The notes: generated by a model from the sequence alone, not told the origin. Counted from the first letter of the stretch, positions 1-9,192 are shown. The stretch is 64,000 nucleotides of DNA from Bacillota bacterium (GCA_023409735.1 JAEYRB010000048.1:1-64000); one strand, 5' to 3'. Translations and numbers: made by a program.

Positions 1-6
1 ACTATT

Positions 7-2559
7 ATGGATTTTATTAAATATTTATCTGAAAAACACAATATCCGCTTAAACGAACAACAGCAAAAGGCTGTCATAAATATTGATGGTCCAACTCTAC
101 TTCTTGCAGTACCGGGAGGTGGAAAAACTACAGTTATTGTATGTCGCTGCGCCAATATGGTTATAAATCATAGAATCAAGCCTGAGAACATACTAACGCT
201 GACTTTCAGCAAAGCTTCTGCAATGGATATGAAGTACAGGTATCAAAAGGTATTCGGAAATGAGGTAGAGGGAAAGCTTCAATTTTCTACAATACACAGC
301 TTTTGCTATAGCGTGCTTAGAACTTATAGCCAAAAAATGCACAAGGCTTTTCCAACTATAATTGAAGATGAAAAAGCTCCGATAACAAAGAATCAGCTTC
401 TGCGTCAGCTTTACAATGAGCAGAATGATTCATATTTAACTGATGATAAGCTTGAAGAGCTATCAAATACCATTTGCTTTGTTAAAAATATGATGCTCCT
501 GGAAAGTGAGCTTACAAAGTACGGGGAAGGCATTAAGAATTTTCCTGAGATATTCAAAAGCTATGAAGCATTTAAAAGTCAGAATAATTTAATTGACTAT
601 GATGATATGCTGACAAAGACACTGAACCTGTTTTATAATAACGCAGACTTAGTTAATTCATATAGAAGCAAATACACATATATTAATGTTGATGAGTCTC
701 AGGATACATCATACCTGCAGCATCAAATCATAAAATGCTTAGCATCTCCCAGGAACAATATTTTTATGGTGGGTGATGAGGATCAGAGTATTTACTCGTT
801 CAGAGCAGCTTTTCCAAGAGCACTGCTTGATTTTGAGAAAACCTACCCGGGAGCACAGGTTTATTTTATGGAGAATAATTACCGTTCAACGAAAAATATT
901 GTAGCTGCCGCTAATAAATTCATTAAGCAGAATAACGAACGGTATGATAAAAACATGTTTTCCGAAAAAGATGATGGTGAACCGGTTAGGTACACCTGCC
1001 TTCAGAGTAAAAATGACCAATATGAATATATCATTTCCATGCTTGAAAAGGACAATGACTTGGCTGAAACGGCAGTGTTATACAGAAACAATGTTTCTGC
1101 TATACCACTGGCGGATGCATTGCACCGCGGCATGATTCCATTTTACTTGCGTGAAGCTAAAACCAATTTTTTTAGACATTGGGTCACTATTGATATTATT
1201 TCCTTCATGGATCTTTCTTTTGACGCTTCAAACAAGGAGGCTTTCCAACAGGTATATTACAAGGTGAACGCCTTTATATCAAAGTCTATGGCTGAATTTG
1301 CTTTAAATAATGGAAATGCAAAACGTAATCTGTTTGATGTACTAATGGAATATCCTGATATAAATGAGAGACAAAAATATAAGCTTTCGGAAATAAAGCA
1401 AAATATCTTAATGCTGGTACGGATGAATGCTCTGGAAGCGATTGAGTTCATCGTAAAAGAATTGAATTACGGTCAATACATAGAAAAACAGAATAGTGAT
1501 GGAGCCGATAATACAGACAACCTGAAGCAGATTATCAGTGGCTTAAAGAGTATTGCTGCAAAAACCGGAAGCATCCATGATTTCAAAAACAGGCTGGAGG
1601 AGCTACAGCAAATCATGGACAATTCAAAATTTAATAAAGGTAAGAATGCTGTAACTCTTTCTACAGTTCATTCAAGCAAGGGCTTGGAATTTGATAAGGT
1701 ATTTATGATTGACCTCTTCGATGGTCAATTCCCATCAACCAAAAGTATAAGTGATTTACAGAACAATAATGACAGGAAGCTTATGGAGGAAGAGGTGCGC
1801 CTTTTTTATGTAGGGGCTACAAGAGCTAGAAAGCAGCTTGAACTATTGGCGGCGAATACAGTGGATGGTAAAAAAGTCAAGTCTTCTCGTTTTATTGCTA
1901 AGTTTATGGCTGTATTTGAAAAAAAGGAAACGAAACCCGACAGAAGCAAATGGAAATTAAACTATGATGTTTACGAGGATATTGGCCCTATTTCAGAGAA
2001 CGACCTGTGCATCAATAGCCCTGTTATACATAGGAAGTTTGGTGTGGGAAACATACGATTTATTAATGAAAAAATGGATCTTCTTGAAATCTTTTTTACT
2101 AATTCAGGCTTAAGGGCACTCTCATTAAAAACCTGCTTAAGCAGTGACTTTTTACATGCTCTAAAGCCTGTAGAATCTGAAGTAGTAACAGCTGCTGCCG
2201 ATCTTGAAGGTTCAGATGAATTAAAGCAGCTTGATGTAAATGCACTCCGTGAGCTGGCATTAACGATTGGGGAAACCGGTAATAAGAAGGAATTGCTCCC
2301 GGAATTATTTAAACATTCAGATTATGAAGTGCGACGAAGAGCCTGTTCTGCTGCCAATAAGCTTAGGGATAAGGAAATTACCAGGCATATTATACCATGC
2401 TTGTATGCCTCAGAGCCTCAAATCAGGCAATATGCTCTAAAAGCGGTTTTGAGCAGCAGATGTAAAGAGGCGTTTGAGCATATTAAGGTAATACATGAAC
2501 GAGAAGACAAGGATTACAATATAAAATTGTGCGAGACAATTTTGAAGCGGCTGGGTTGA
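7..2559 (+). CDS. UvrD/PcrA-like DNA helicase with C-terminal HEAT-like repeats
   Basis: An 850-residue superfamily 1A helicase, expected to unwind DNA 3'-5' with ATP during repair or recombination in the cytoplasm. Visible motifs in order: Walker A AVPGGGKTT (residues 34-42), DESQD (229-233), GDEDQSIYSFR (256-266), NNYRST (about 290), STVHSSKGLEFD (about 551-562) and FYVGATRARK (about 600). Near residue 676, RKFGVGNIRF resembles the small Tudor-like segment that ends PcrA/UvrD proteins. Unusually, the protein continues for about 109 more residues (742-850) with two or more helix pairs of HEAT/Armadillo type (HSDYEVRRRACSAANKL and SEPQIRQYALKAVL). The ATG lies 6 bases from the window edge, so the upstream ribosome site cannot be judged. 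The helicase call is secure; the repeat-domain role is unknown. Confidence 0.93.
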   Translation: MDFIKYLSEKHNIRLNEQQQKAVINIDGPTLLLAVPGGGKTTVIVCRCANMVINHRIKPENILTLTFSKASAMDMKYRYQKVFGNEVEGKLQFSTIHSFCYSVLRTYSQKMHKAFPTIIEDEKAPITKNQLLRQLYNEQNDSYLTDDKLEELSNTICFVKNMMLLESELTKYGEGIKNFPEIFKSYEAFKSQNNLIDYDDMLTKTLNLFYNNADLVNSYRSKYTYINVDESQDTSYLQHQIIKCLASPRNNIFMVGDEDQSIYSFRAAFPRALLDFEKTYPGAQVYFMENNYRSTKNIVAAANKFIKQNNERYDKNMFSEKDDGEPVRYTCLQSKNDQYEYIISMLEKDNDLAETAVLYRNNVSAIPLADALHRGMIPFYLREAKTNFFRHWVTIDIISFMDLSFDASNKEAFQQVYYKVNAFISKSMAEFALNNGNAKRNLFDVLMEYPDINERQKYKLSEIKQNILMLVRMNALEAIEFIVKELNYGQYIEKQNSDGADNTDNLKQIISGLKSIAAKTGSIHDFKNRLEELQQIMDNSKFNKGKNAVTLSTVHSSKGLEFDKVFMIDLFDGQFPSTKSISDLQNNNDRKLMEEEVRLFYVGATRARKQLELLAANTVDGKKVKSSRFIAKFMAVFEKKETKPDRSKWKLNYDVYEDIGPISENDLCINSPVIHRKFGVGNIRFINEKMDLLEIFFTNSGLRALSLKTCLSSDFLHALKPVESEVVTAAADLEGSDELKQLDVNALRELALTIGETGNKKELLPELFKHSDYEVRRRACSAANKLRDKEITRHIIPCLYASEPQIRQYALKAVLSSRCKEAFEHIKVIHEREDKDYNIKLCETILKRLG

Positions 2560-2634
2560 ACAAATAAACCTGATCTCATCTTCAACCGGAAATTAAAGTT
2601 AGCATAAGTGATTTTTGAAAGGTAAAATGAAAAT

Positions 2635-3594
2635 ATGCATATTGAATGTAAAGTAGAAATAATGAAAAGAGAGCATGTAGCTCAATCGGTTAAAATCTGG
2701 AGTGAACAATACAGGCTTTATTGTAATAACAAAGCTTTTCCGGAATATTGGAAGACGAATACAAGTGATATCGAAGGCTTTTTAAATGACAGGATCAATA
2801 ATAAAAATGCTATTGTGGCCATAATAGATGATCAGGTAGCTGGCTTTTTAACATATGATGAATTTAACTTTAATGGAGAAAATTCTTCTTTTTGTCCGGC
2901 AATAGGTCATGCTGCAGTAGAAGATCACAAAGAATTAGTATATCTGAGCTTATATAAATACTTATCACAGAAGTGGGTTGAAAGAAATGTTTTCAATCAT
3001 TTGTGGGCGATATTTTTTAATGATATAAAGCTAAAAAACTTGTTGTTTGACCTTGGCTTTGGCTCTCATTTGATAGATGCATTCTCAAATTTGGATATAA
3101 AAAAGGATAAAGAGTCCGAGTATAAAATAACTGTTGCAAATGCTGATAGTACAGATGATTTGTATGAATTAATAAAAAAATCCGATTTGTACTATAGATC
3201 AGCTCCAATATTCCTGAGAAGGCCTGAAATTTCAAAAGAAAATGTCTTAGACATGGTATCATATAGCACTGTGTTTATTGCATGGGAAAAAGATAAAGCT
3301 ATTGGTTTTATGAATCTTAATATATCAGATAGCTGTGACACTGAAGCTTTATTTGATAAAAACAATGGTTTGATCGACGATATAGGAGCATATATAAAAC
3401 CGGAGTATAGGGGAAAAGGTATTGGGAGCAGCTTTCTTAAGGCTATTGGCGATCATTGCGGACAGAATAATATATCAACTGTGCATGTGGATTTTGAAAC
3501 TGCAAATCCTTTCGCAAATAAATTCTGGAGAAAATATTTTGATCCGATGTTGATTTCAATGAGAAGAACAATTAATAAGAATATTAATATTTAG
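2635..3594 (+). CDS. Tandem GNAT-type N-acetyltransferase
   Basis: A 319-residue protein that looks like two GNAT folds in series. The second half carries a good acetyl-CoA loop (IKPEYRGKGIGSSFL, residues about 257-271) followed by the strand-helix ending NPFANKFWRKYF. The first half (about 1-160) keeps the overall GNAT pattern but lacks a clear R/Q-x-x-G-x-G/A loop, so it may be a non-catalytic or degenerate copy. GAAAGG at 2617-2622 precedes the ATG; a nearer ATG at 2627 opens a frame that stops after nine codons. Substrate is unknown. It follows the helicase by 75 bases and could be co-transcribed with the next gene. Confidence 0.75.
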   Translation: MHIECKVEIMKREHVAQSVKIWSEQYRLYCNNKAFPEYWKTNTSDIEGFLNDRINNKNAIVAIIDDQVAGFLTYDEFNFNGENSSFCPAIGHAAVEDHKELVYLSLYKYLSQKWVERNVFNHLWAIFFNDIKLKNLLFDLGFGSHLIDAFSNLDIKKDKESEYKITVANADSTDDLYELIKKSDLYYRSAPIFLRRPEISKENVLDMVSYSTVFIAWEKDKAIGFMNLNISDSCDTEALFDKNNGLIDDIGAYIKPEYRGKGIGSSFLKAIGDHCGQNNISTVHVDFETANPFANKFWRKYFDPMLISMRRTINKNINI

Positions 3595-3662
3595 CAATGC
3601 AAAGTACAGCCGAAGACTGTAATCGTATAACAGTCAGAAGCCAAATAAAAAGGGGTATTGAT

Positions 3663-4118
3663 ATGGAAAAGAGTAATAGGGCATTAGAGCTGTTTCAAAA
3701 CAATTTTAACTGTTCACAGGCGGTGCTGACAGCATTTGCGTCAGATTATGGAATAAGCGAGGAGCTGGCTCTGAAAATAGGGACTTCATTTGGCGGGGGT
3801 GCGAGAAACGGCGAGATATGTGGAGCGGTATCCGGAGCACTTATGGTAATCGGCCTGAAATATGGGCATTATCATGCAGAGGATATAGTAGAAAAGCAAA
3901 GAGCATACAAAATTGCCGTTGACTATACTACAAGATTTCGCAATGTAAATGGCGCAATCGTCTGCCGTGATCTGTTGGGTTATGATCTGACAATACCATC
4001 TGAAATGGAGTGTATTAAGGAAAAAGGTCTTTTCAAAGACATTTGTGCAAAAATGATTAGAAGTGCTGTTGAAATACTAGAAGAAATCTTGGAAGAATAT
4101 CACCTTGACACAGTATGA
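3663..4118 (+). CDS. C_GCAxxG_C_C family redox-type protein
   Basis: A 151-residue protein of the small Cys-rich family named after its C_GCAxxG_C_C pattern. It shows NCSQAVL (residues about 17-23), the glycine-rich block FGGGARNGEICGAVSGAL (about 45-62), CRDLLGYDL and two further C-terminal cysteines. Family members are predicted redox or metal-binding proteins found mainly in anaerobes; the reaction is unknown. An in-frame upstream ATG exists at 3597, but the ATG at 3663 is preferred because AAAAGGGG sits at 3647-3654 directly in front of it and the family begins there. A short intergenic spacer separates it from the GNAT gene upstream. Confidence 0.8.
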   Translation: MEKSNRALELFQNNFNCSQAVLTAFASDYGISEELALKIGTSFGGGARNGEICGAVSGALMVIGLKYGHYHAEDIVEKQRAYKIAVDYTTRFRNVNGAIVCRDLLGYDLTIPSEMECIKEKGLFKDICAKMIRSAVEILEEILEEYHLDTV

Positions 4119-4393
4119 GGAGCATTAAGAGCTTCTGAAGCCGCTAACATATAGGTTATGTGTTAAGCTGCAAATAATTACAGTACATATGATATGTGCT
4201 AAAAAGTATCTAGGCAGGAAAGGAAAAGAATATTTATGCTCCGATAAAAGAAAGAAAGTGCTGAACAAACTTTATAATACAGATGTATAGAAGAATTATT
4301 TTTTTGAAATATACAATACTATATACGAAGTGTTAAAGCACATTCAGAATAGATACGGCTAAATAGCCGTTTAATTGCGATAGAGGAGCATTT
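4119..4393. other. Intergenic region before tepA with a short hairpin
   Basis: 275 bases without a supported gene. A six-pair hairpin (ACGGCT/AGCCGT, 4355-4360 and 4365-4370, loop AAAT) followed by TTAATT sits just ahead of the tepA ribosome binding site. It could be a weak terminator for the upstream genes or a leader structure. A TATAAT-like box lies near 4273 without a convincing -35 partner. Confidence 0.35.
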
Positions 4394-5179
4394 ATGCCGG
4401 GAGAAAAAAGCAAGGTATCGTTTGAAAAGTCAGAAATAGAGAGAGCAAGCGCAGAAGAGGAGTTAAATAGTAAGGATAGGCTCAATGAAATAAAGGAGCT
4501 TGGAAGTACAACAGTATCCAACCCTAAGGGAAATATTCACTGTCTTACAATAATAGGTCAGATCGAGGGACATATTATTTTGCCGCCTCAAAATAAGGCC
4601 ACGAAATATGAGCATGTTATACCTCAATTGGTTGCAGTAGAGGAGAGTTCCGACGTTGACGGCCTTCTGCTGATACTAAATACAGTAGGTGGAGATGTTG
4701 AGGCTGGACTTGCGATCGCTGAAATGATATCGAGCATGCATAAACCTACTGTGTCGCTGGTCTTAGGTGGTGGGCACAGTATAGGTGTACCTATGGCAGT
4801 ATCAACAGATTTTTCTTTCATTGCGCCTTCGGCAACAATGACAATTCATCCTATAAGGTTAAATGGCCTCATAATTGGTGTTCCACAGACGTATGAATAT
4901 TTTGATAAAATGCAGGAGAGAGTTGTAAGGTTTGTAAGCAGCAATTCAGAAATTTCAAAAGAAGATTTCAGAGCATTGATGCTGAAAACCGGAGAACTGG
5001 CAACTGATGTCGGAACAGTACTATTTGGAGAGGAAGCTGTACAAAAAAAGCTTATCTGTGCAGTGGGTGGACTATCCAATGCTCTTGACAAACTTTATGA
5101 ACTGATTGCCATTAATCGCATTCAGAGTAATGCCTCTGTTACGACTAAAGACTCTATAAATAGGAGTGAGCTTCAATGA
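4394..5179 (+). CDS. tepA: ClpP-class serine protease, TepA type
   Basis: A 261-residue ClpP/crotonase-fold peptidase of the TepA (translocation-enhancing protein) type. The catalytic triad is visible: Ser129 in GGGHSIGVP, His152 in TIHPIRLNG and probably Asp205 in ELATDVG, matching the spacing of ClpP Ser-His-Asp. NTVGGDVEAGLAIAE (about 96-110) is the ClpP-like oxyanion strand region. The first 45 residues are charged and low in complexity, as in TepA. In Bacillus TepA promotes export of some secreted proteins and is encoded with ylzJ and spoIIIE. TAGAGGAGC at 4381-4389 fixes the ATG. Its stop overlaps the start of the next gene by four bases (ATGA), so the two are translationally coupled. 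Confidence 0.88.
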   Translation: MPGEKSKVSFEKSEIERASAEEELNSKDRLNEIKELGSTTVSNPKGNIHCLTIIGQIEGHIILPPQNKATKYEHVIPQLVAVEESSDVDGLLLILNTVGGDVEAGLAIAEMISSMHKPTVSLVLGGGHSIGVPMAVSTDFSFIAPSATMTIHPIRLNGLIIGVPQTYEYFDKMQERVVRFVSSNSEISKEDFRALMLKTGELATDVGTVLFGEEAVQKKLICAVGGLSNALDKLYELIAINRIQSNASVTTKDSINRSELQ

Positions 5180-5406
5180 TTCTTTATTCTATCATCCCGG
5201 CAGAAGTCGTTTTCCAAACCGACCCTCAGTCTCTTGAAATCAAGCTTCTTGAAGCAGATTATATGGGAAAAAGGGTAGAGGTAATGAAAGTATCCGATCA
5301 AAGCTACAAAATTGTAAGACTTGTTGATACAAACCCTCAAACATATCTAAACCCATTGTTTGAACCGGGCTCAATAGTGAATTGGAGTGATTTGAAACTA
5401 TACTAA
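5176..5406 (+). CDS. ylzJ: YlzJ-like protein
   Basis: A 76-residue protein matching the YlzJ family: it opens with MILYSIIPAEVVF, contains GKRVEVMKVSDQSYKIVRL and ends with a NPLFEPGSIV-type segment. No catalytic motif, signal peptide or membrane segment is seen, and the family function is unknown. It starts at the ATG overlapping the tepA stop (ATGA at 5176-5179). In Bacillus the next gene would be spoIIIE; here that gene is about 9 kb away, at 14450. Confidence 0.8.
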   Translation: MILYSIIPAEVVFQTDPQSLEIKLLEADYMGKRVEVMKVSDQSYKIVRLVDTNPQTYLNPLFEPGSIVNWSDLKLY

Positions 5407-5443
5407 CTGAGCCAACCTAAAGGTCTTAATAAGCTTATTTTCT

Positions 5444-7582
5444 TTAGTTCAGCTTAAATGCGGAAGTCGATGACTTAAGCTCATTTGCTAAGTCCGCCAA
5501 TTCAGCTGCAAAACGTGCCAGCTCTTCAATTTGTACAAGCTGCTCTTCTGCAGAAGATGTTGCTTCTTCGGTGGATGCAGCTGTTTCCTGTGACACAGCT
5601 GAAATATTCGTTATGGAATTAATTGCTTGTATTTTATCTTCTTCCACTTCGGAAATCATGGATGTAATTTGACCGACTGTGATTGATAATGTATTCATAG
5701 CTTCCTTTATCAGTCCAAATATTTTAGTTGTACCTAATACTGCCTCATTCTGCGAAGCAAGTATTGCTTCTGTCACGGATGCCTTTTCAACAGCCTTTTC
5801 AGTCTGCTCCCTTGTATCCTTTATAATAGCGGATATCTCCTGAGTTGCCTTCATTGACTTTTCGGCCAGCCTTCTTACCTCATTGGCAACTACAGAGAAG
5901 CCTTTGCCGAATTCACCTGCCTTGGCTGCCTCAATTGTAGCGTTGATGGCGAGAAGATTAGTCTGGTCCGCTATTTCATTGATAACTCTGACAATCTTAC
6001 CAATGGATTTTGAGCGGATATCTAGCTGACCTATATCTGTTATGATCTCTCGTGATATAGCCGTTGTCTTATTTGCCTTAATGCCTAGATCATCGACAGA
6101 GGCAAGTCCGCCTTGCGTCAGGGACAAAGCATCCTGTGTCAGTTTGTTTATAAATGCAGCGTTTTCTGCTACCTTACTTATTTTCTCAGAAAGATAATAA
6201 ACTTTTTCTGAACATATTTCTGCTTCGGAAGATTGTGCTGACGCGCCGATTGCTATCTCCTGTATGACTCTGGAAATCTCATTAGCGGCATATGAAACCT
6301 GCTGAGATGTGGAAGCAACGGTAATAGAGGATTCAGATACCCTGTCAGATATGTTGAAGGCTTGCCTGATCAGGCTTCTCATACTGGAAATCATAGAATT
6401 TGTCTTTTTTGTCAGGCTTCCAAGCTCATCCTTCTTTTTTGACTCAAGCTGAATTGAAAGGTCACCAGAAGCAGCTTTACCGGCAGCGTTAATTATTCTG
6501 TCTATTGTTCGTTTCATACTATTTGCGATTTTTATGCCTGTAGCAAATGCTATTATACCGGCTGCGATTACAATTAAAAATGTAATCCATAAAATTCGCT
6601 CGGCTGCCTTGCTCAGCAAGCTTTCAGGAATTAACCCAATCAATGTGCTGCCTGATAAGCTAACCTTATTGTAAGACATTAAATACTTGGTATTATTAAA
6701 TGTTACTCTTAATAAATCTTTTGTACTATTACTTTCCTGCATTTTGTTATAAAAATCATGTTTAAGAAGCTGGCTTCCATTGTCAGTATCTGTCCCGCTG
6801 TTTATTATGCGCCCATCTGAAGTTGTAAGATAAATCTGCTGTCTTGAGTCCAGGTTTACCTTATCAAGCACTTCTGTAACAGTCTTTAACTTAATGTCTA
6901 TAACAAGCAGGCCTATTGCTTTGTTAACAGTAGAGCTTTTTATTATACGCAAAAGAGAAATGGAGTATTGTTTCTTGTTAGTATTACAAAGCTCATCAAA
7001 TTCCTTATGCTCTCCAATCCAGATATTTTGTATATTTGAAGACTCTAAGCTGATATATTGTGAGGTGTCCTTAATCTGATTGAAGCTAATATCAGAACTA
7101 TAAGTTGATTGGATAGTTTTTAAGTCTTCATTAATTGGTACAATAGCTATGTTTTGTATATCGGAACTAAATGTAGAAATTTTCAATATTTCATTTAAGG
7201 CTCTGTTATACGCATCTTTTTGAATCCAATAGTCACTTTTATCGTAATTTTCATTAAGATAATCTTGTATATATTCCGCAGCACTAATTTGTGATGATAA
7301 ACTTTCAATTGACTTCATCGTTTTATCAAGGGATTCAGCACTTGCGTCAAATACAGCAGTGATTGAATTTGTCGTGAGTGCTTTTATGGTGTGCGAAGTA
7401 TCAGTAGCTGTTATAAGGCCAAGTATAACAATCAGGATGATAGGTACCATAAAAGCCAATATTAGCTTAGTTCTTATACTTTTAATTTGTGAGAATCTTG
7501 AAACAATTTTTTTAATTACAGGATCAAGAGCTTTATTTCTAATGGCGGTTAGGGTGGAAATTACTTTTCTCATAAATTTCAT
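5444..7582 (-). CDS. Methyl-accepting chemotaxis protein, first paralogue
   Basis: A 712-residue transmembrane chemoreceptor. A basic N-terminal tail is followed by TM1 (about 38-60), an extracytoplasmic Cache-like sensor (about 61-328), TM2 (about 330-352), a HAMP linker (about 354-407) and a long coiled-coil signalling domain. The hairpin tip is ADQTNLLAINATIEAAKAG, with GKGFSVVANEVRRLAE after it. It would relay ligand binding to CheA/CheW. The ATG at 7582 is chosen over one 15 codons upstream because AAAGGTGG (complement of 7591-7598) lies eight bases ahead of it. The N-terminal transmembrane sequence IRTKLILAFMVPI is nearly identical in the second receptor at 12019-14124. Ligand unknown. 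Confidence 0.92.
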   Translation of the reverse strand: MKFMRKVISTLTAIRNKALDPVIKKIVSRFSQIKSIRTKLILAFMVPIILIVILGLITATDTSHTIKALTTNSITAVFDASAESLDKTMKSIESLSSQISAAEYIQDYLNENYDKSDYWIQKDAYNRALNEILKISTFSSDIQNIAIVPINEDLKTIQSTYSSDISFNQIKDTSQYISLESSNIQNIWIGEHKEFDELCNTNKKQYSISLLRIIKSSTVNKAIGLLVIDIKLKTVTEVLDKVNLDSRQQIYLTTSDGRIINSGTDTDNGSQLLKHDFYNKMQESNSTKDLLRVTFNNTKYLMSYNKVSLSGSTLIGLIPESLLSKAAERILWITFLIVIAAGIIAFATGIKIANSMKRTIDRIINAAGKAASGDLSIQLESKKKDELGSLTKKTNSMISSMRSLIRQAFNISDRVSESSITVASTSQQVSYAANEISRVIQEIAIGASAQSSEAEICSEKVYYLSEKISKVAENAAFINKLTQDALSLTQGGLASVDDLGIKANKTTAISREIITDIGQLDIRSKSIGKIVRVINEIADQTNLLAINATIEAAKAGEFGKGFSVVANEVRRLAEKSMKATQEISAIIKDTREQTEKAVEKASVTEAILASQNEAVLGTTKIFGLIKEAMNTLSITVGQITSMISEVEEDKIQAINSITNISAVSQETAASTEEATSSAEEQLVQIEELARFAAELADLANELKSSTSAFKLN

Positions 7583-7686
7583 ATTTAAAACCACCTTTTT
7601 TATTATTATTATTTTATAATTAGACAAAATTGCTAAAACTCCTTTATTTAGTTAATAAAGAATACATATGTTTCTTATTAAGCATA

Positions 7687-7715
7687 TTGACAGATTATAG
7701 AAATTGAGTTATTAT
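7687..7715 (+). promoter_or_regulatory. Sigma-A-type promoter of the sulfur operon
   Basis: A consensus -35 TTGACA (7687-7692) and -10 TATTAT (7710-7715) are separated by exactly 17 bases. The expected transcription start falls inside the palindrome at 7718-7746. Confidence 0.75.
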
Positions 7716-7717
7716 AC

Positions 7718-7746
7718 TATTAACCTACCTGGTAGGTAGGTTAATA
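7718..7746. promoter_or_regulatory. 29-bp palindrome, probable operator
   Basis: Perfect 13-bp arms TATTAACCTACCT (7718-7730) and AGGTAGGTTAATA (7734-7746) flank the trinucleotide GGT. It begins three bases after the -10 box and covers the predicted +1, the classic position of a repressor site. It could also form an RNA hairpin at the 5' end of the transcript. The binding factor is not known; the Rrf2 regulator at the end of the operon is one candidate, a TetR-type protein another. Confidence 0.65.
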
Positions 7747-7765
7747 AGAGGAGGATGATGATATT

Positions 7766-7786
7766 ATGAAACTATGTTGCTGTTAG
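7766..7786 (+). CDS. Cysteine leader peptide MKLCCC
   Basis: A six-codon open frame, ATG AAA CTA TGT TGC TGT TAG, preceded by the strong ribosome site AGAGGAGG (7747-7754). It lies between the promoter and the first sulfur gene. Three consecutive cysteine codons just before the stop make ribosome progress depend on charged Cys-tRNA, the hallmark of a leader that couples cysteine supply to expression downstream. I do not see a clean terminator between it and the next start at 7862, so the mechanism could be translational or use weaker structures. An overlapping MMIL frame starts at 7755 but has no evident logic. Confidence 0.65.
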   Translation: MKLCCC

Positions 7787-7861
7787 TTTTTATACATGAG
7801 CATCGCCGGAATGCCTACTGCTATATAAGCCAAATAAAAACATTGAAAGGTTAATAATATT

Positions 7862-9157
7862 ATGTCTAGAAACTATAAATTTGAAACACTTCAGATACAT
7901 GTAGGTCAGGAAAATGCTGACCCAACTACAGATGCAAGAGCGGTACCGATCTATGCAACCACATCATATGTGTTCAAAGATTCAGCTCAGGCTGCAGGCC
8001 GCTTTGGTTTATCAGAAGGAGGTAATATTTATACTCGCCTGATGAATCCTACTTCGGATGTGTTCGAAAAACGAATTGCTGCGCTGGAAGACGGTGCTGC
8101 TGCACTTGCTACTGCATCTGGCTCTGCTGCTATTACATACGCCGTTCAAAACATTGCAATTGCCGGAGATCACATTGTATCTGCCTCTAATCTTTACGGG
8201 GGGACCTATAATCTTTTTGCCAACACACTTCGAGACCAGGGCTTATCTGTAACTTTTGTTGATCCATCTATTCCAGAAAACTTTGAATCAGCAATTCAGC
8301 CAAATACAAAGCTATTATATGCCGAGACGCTTGGCAATCCGAATTCGGATATAATTGATCTGGAAGCGATCTCAGCTATTGCCCATAAGCATGGCATTCC
8401 ACTTATTGTTGATAACACCTTTGCAACACCTTATCTGCTGCGTCCAATTGAACATGGTGCAGACATAGTCGTGCATTCTGCTACTAAATTTATCGGAGGA
8501 CACGGAACTGTGATGGGGGGCGTGATTATAGACTCAGGAAAGTTTGATTGGGCACAAAATGACAAATTCCAGGGATTATCAAAGCCCAATCCATCCTATC
8601 ACGGTGTTGTATTTACCGAAGCCTGCGGAAATCTTGCATACATTATAAAGCTTCGCACTACATTGATGAGAGATCAAGGTGCAGCAATTTCACCATTTAA
8701 TTCATTCCTTCTTCTGCAGGGTCTGGAAACACTTTCATTGCGACTGGAAAGGCATGTCGAGAATGCAAAAAAGGTTGTAGAGTTTTTAGTAAATCACCCT
8801 CAGGTAGAAAAAGTAAACCATCCGTCTTTAGCAAAAGGGAAGCAAAAAGAATTGTATGATCGCTACTTTCCAAATGGCGCAGCTTCAATCTTCACATTTG
8901 AGATAAAAGGTGATGCAAATACTGCGAAGAAATTTACTGAAAGCCTTGAGCTCTTCTCATTGCTGGCAAATGTCGCTGATGTAAAGAGCCTTGTCATTCA
9001 CCCTGCATCTACTACACATTCACAGCTTTCAGAAGATGAACTTTTGATATGCGGAATTAAGCCAACAACGGTGCGCTTGTCTATTGGAACTGAACATATA
9101 GATGATATTCTTGCTGATCTTCAGCATGGATTCAAGGCCGTGGAGAAAATGATATAA
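7862..9157 (+). CDS. metY: O-acetylhomoserine sulfhydrylase (PLP Cys/Met metabolism enzyme)
   Basis: A 431-residue PLP enzyme of the Cys/Met metabolism family, best matching O-acetylhomoserine (thiol) lyase, which makes homocysteine from O-acetylhomoserine and sulfide. Lys209 in HSATKFIGGHG is the PLP lysine. The N-terminal FETLQIHVGQE and YTRLMNPTSDVFE segments, and the long MetY-type insertion around residues 225-260 (FQGLSKPNPSYHG), separate it from cystathionine gamma-synthases. GAAAGG (7845-7850) precedes the ATG. It is the first enzyme gene behind the cysteine leader and ends 35 bases before cysK. Some relatives also use O-acetylserine, so substrate choice is inferred. Confidence 0.9.
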   Translation: MSRNYKFETLQIHVGQENADPTTDARAVPIYATTSYVFKDSAQAAGRFGLSEGGNIYTRLMNPTSDVFEKRIAALEDGAAALATASGSAAITYAVQNIAIAGDHIVSASNLYGGTYNLFANTLRDQGLSVTFVDPSIPENFESAIQPNTKLLYAETLGNPNSDIIDLEAISAIAHKHGIPLIVDNTFATPYLLRPIEHGADIVVHSATKFIGGHGTVMGGVIIDSGKFDWAQNDKFQGLSKPNPSYHGVVFTEACGNLAYIIKLRTTLMRDQGAAISPFNSFLLLQGLETLSLRLERHVENAKKVVEFLVNHPQVEKVNHPSLAKGKQKELYDRYFPNGAASIFTFEIKGDANTAKKFTESLELFSLLANVADVKSLVIHPASTTHSQLSEDELLICGIKPTTVRLSIGTEHIDDILADLQHGFKAVEKMI

Positions 9158-9192
9158 TGGAAATAAAAAATTATGTAAAAGGAGAGAATACT

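Noticed and set aside
7628..7861. T-box or SAM riboswitch upstream of metY
   Set aside because: No T-box sequence, specifier stem or SAM-I core could be found; the spacer holds only the promoter, palindrome and short leader frame.
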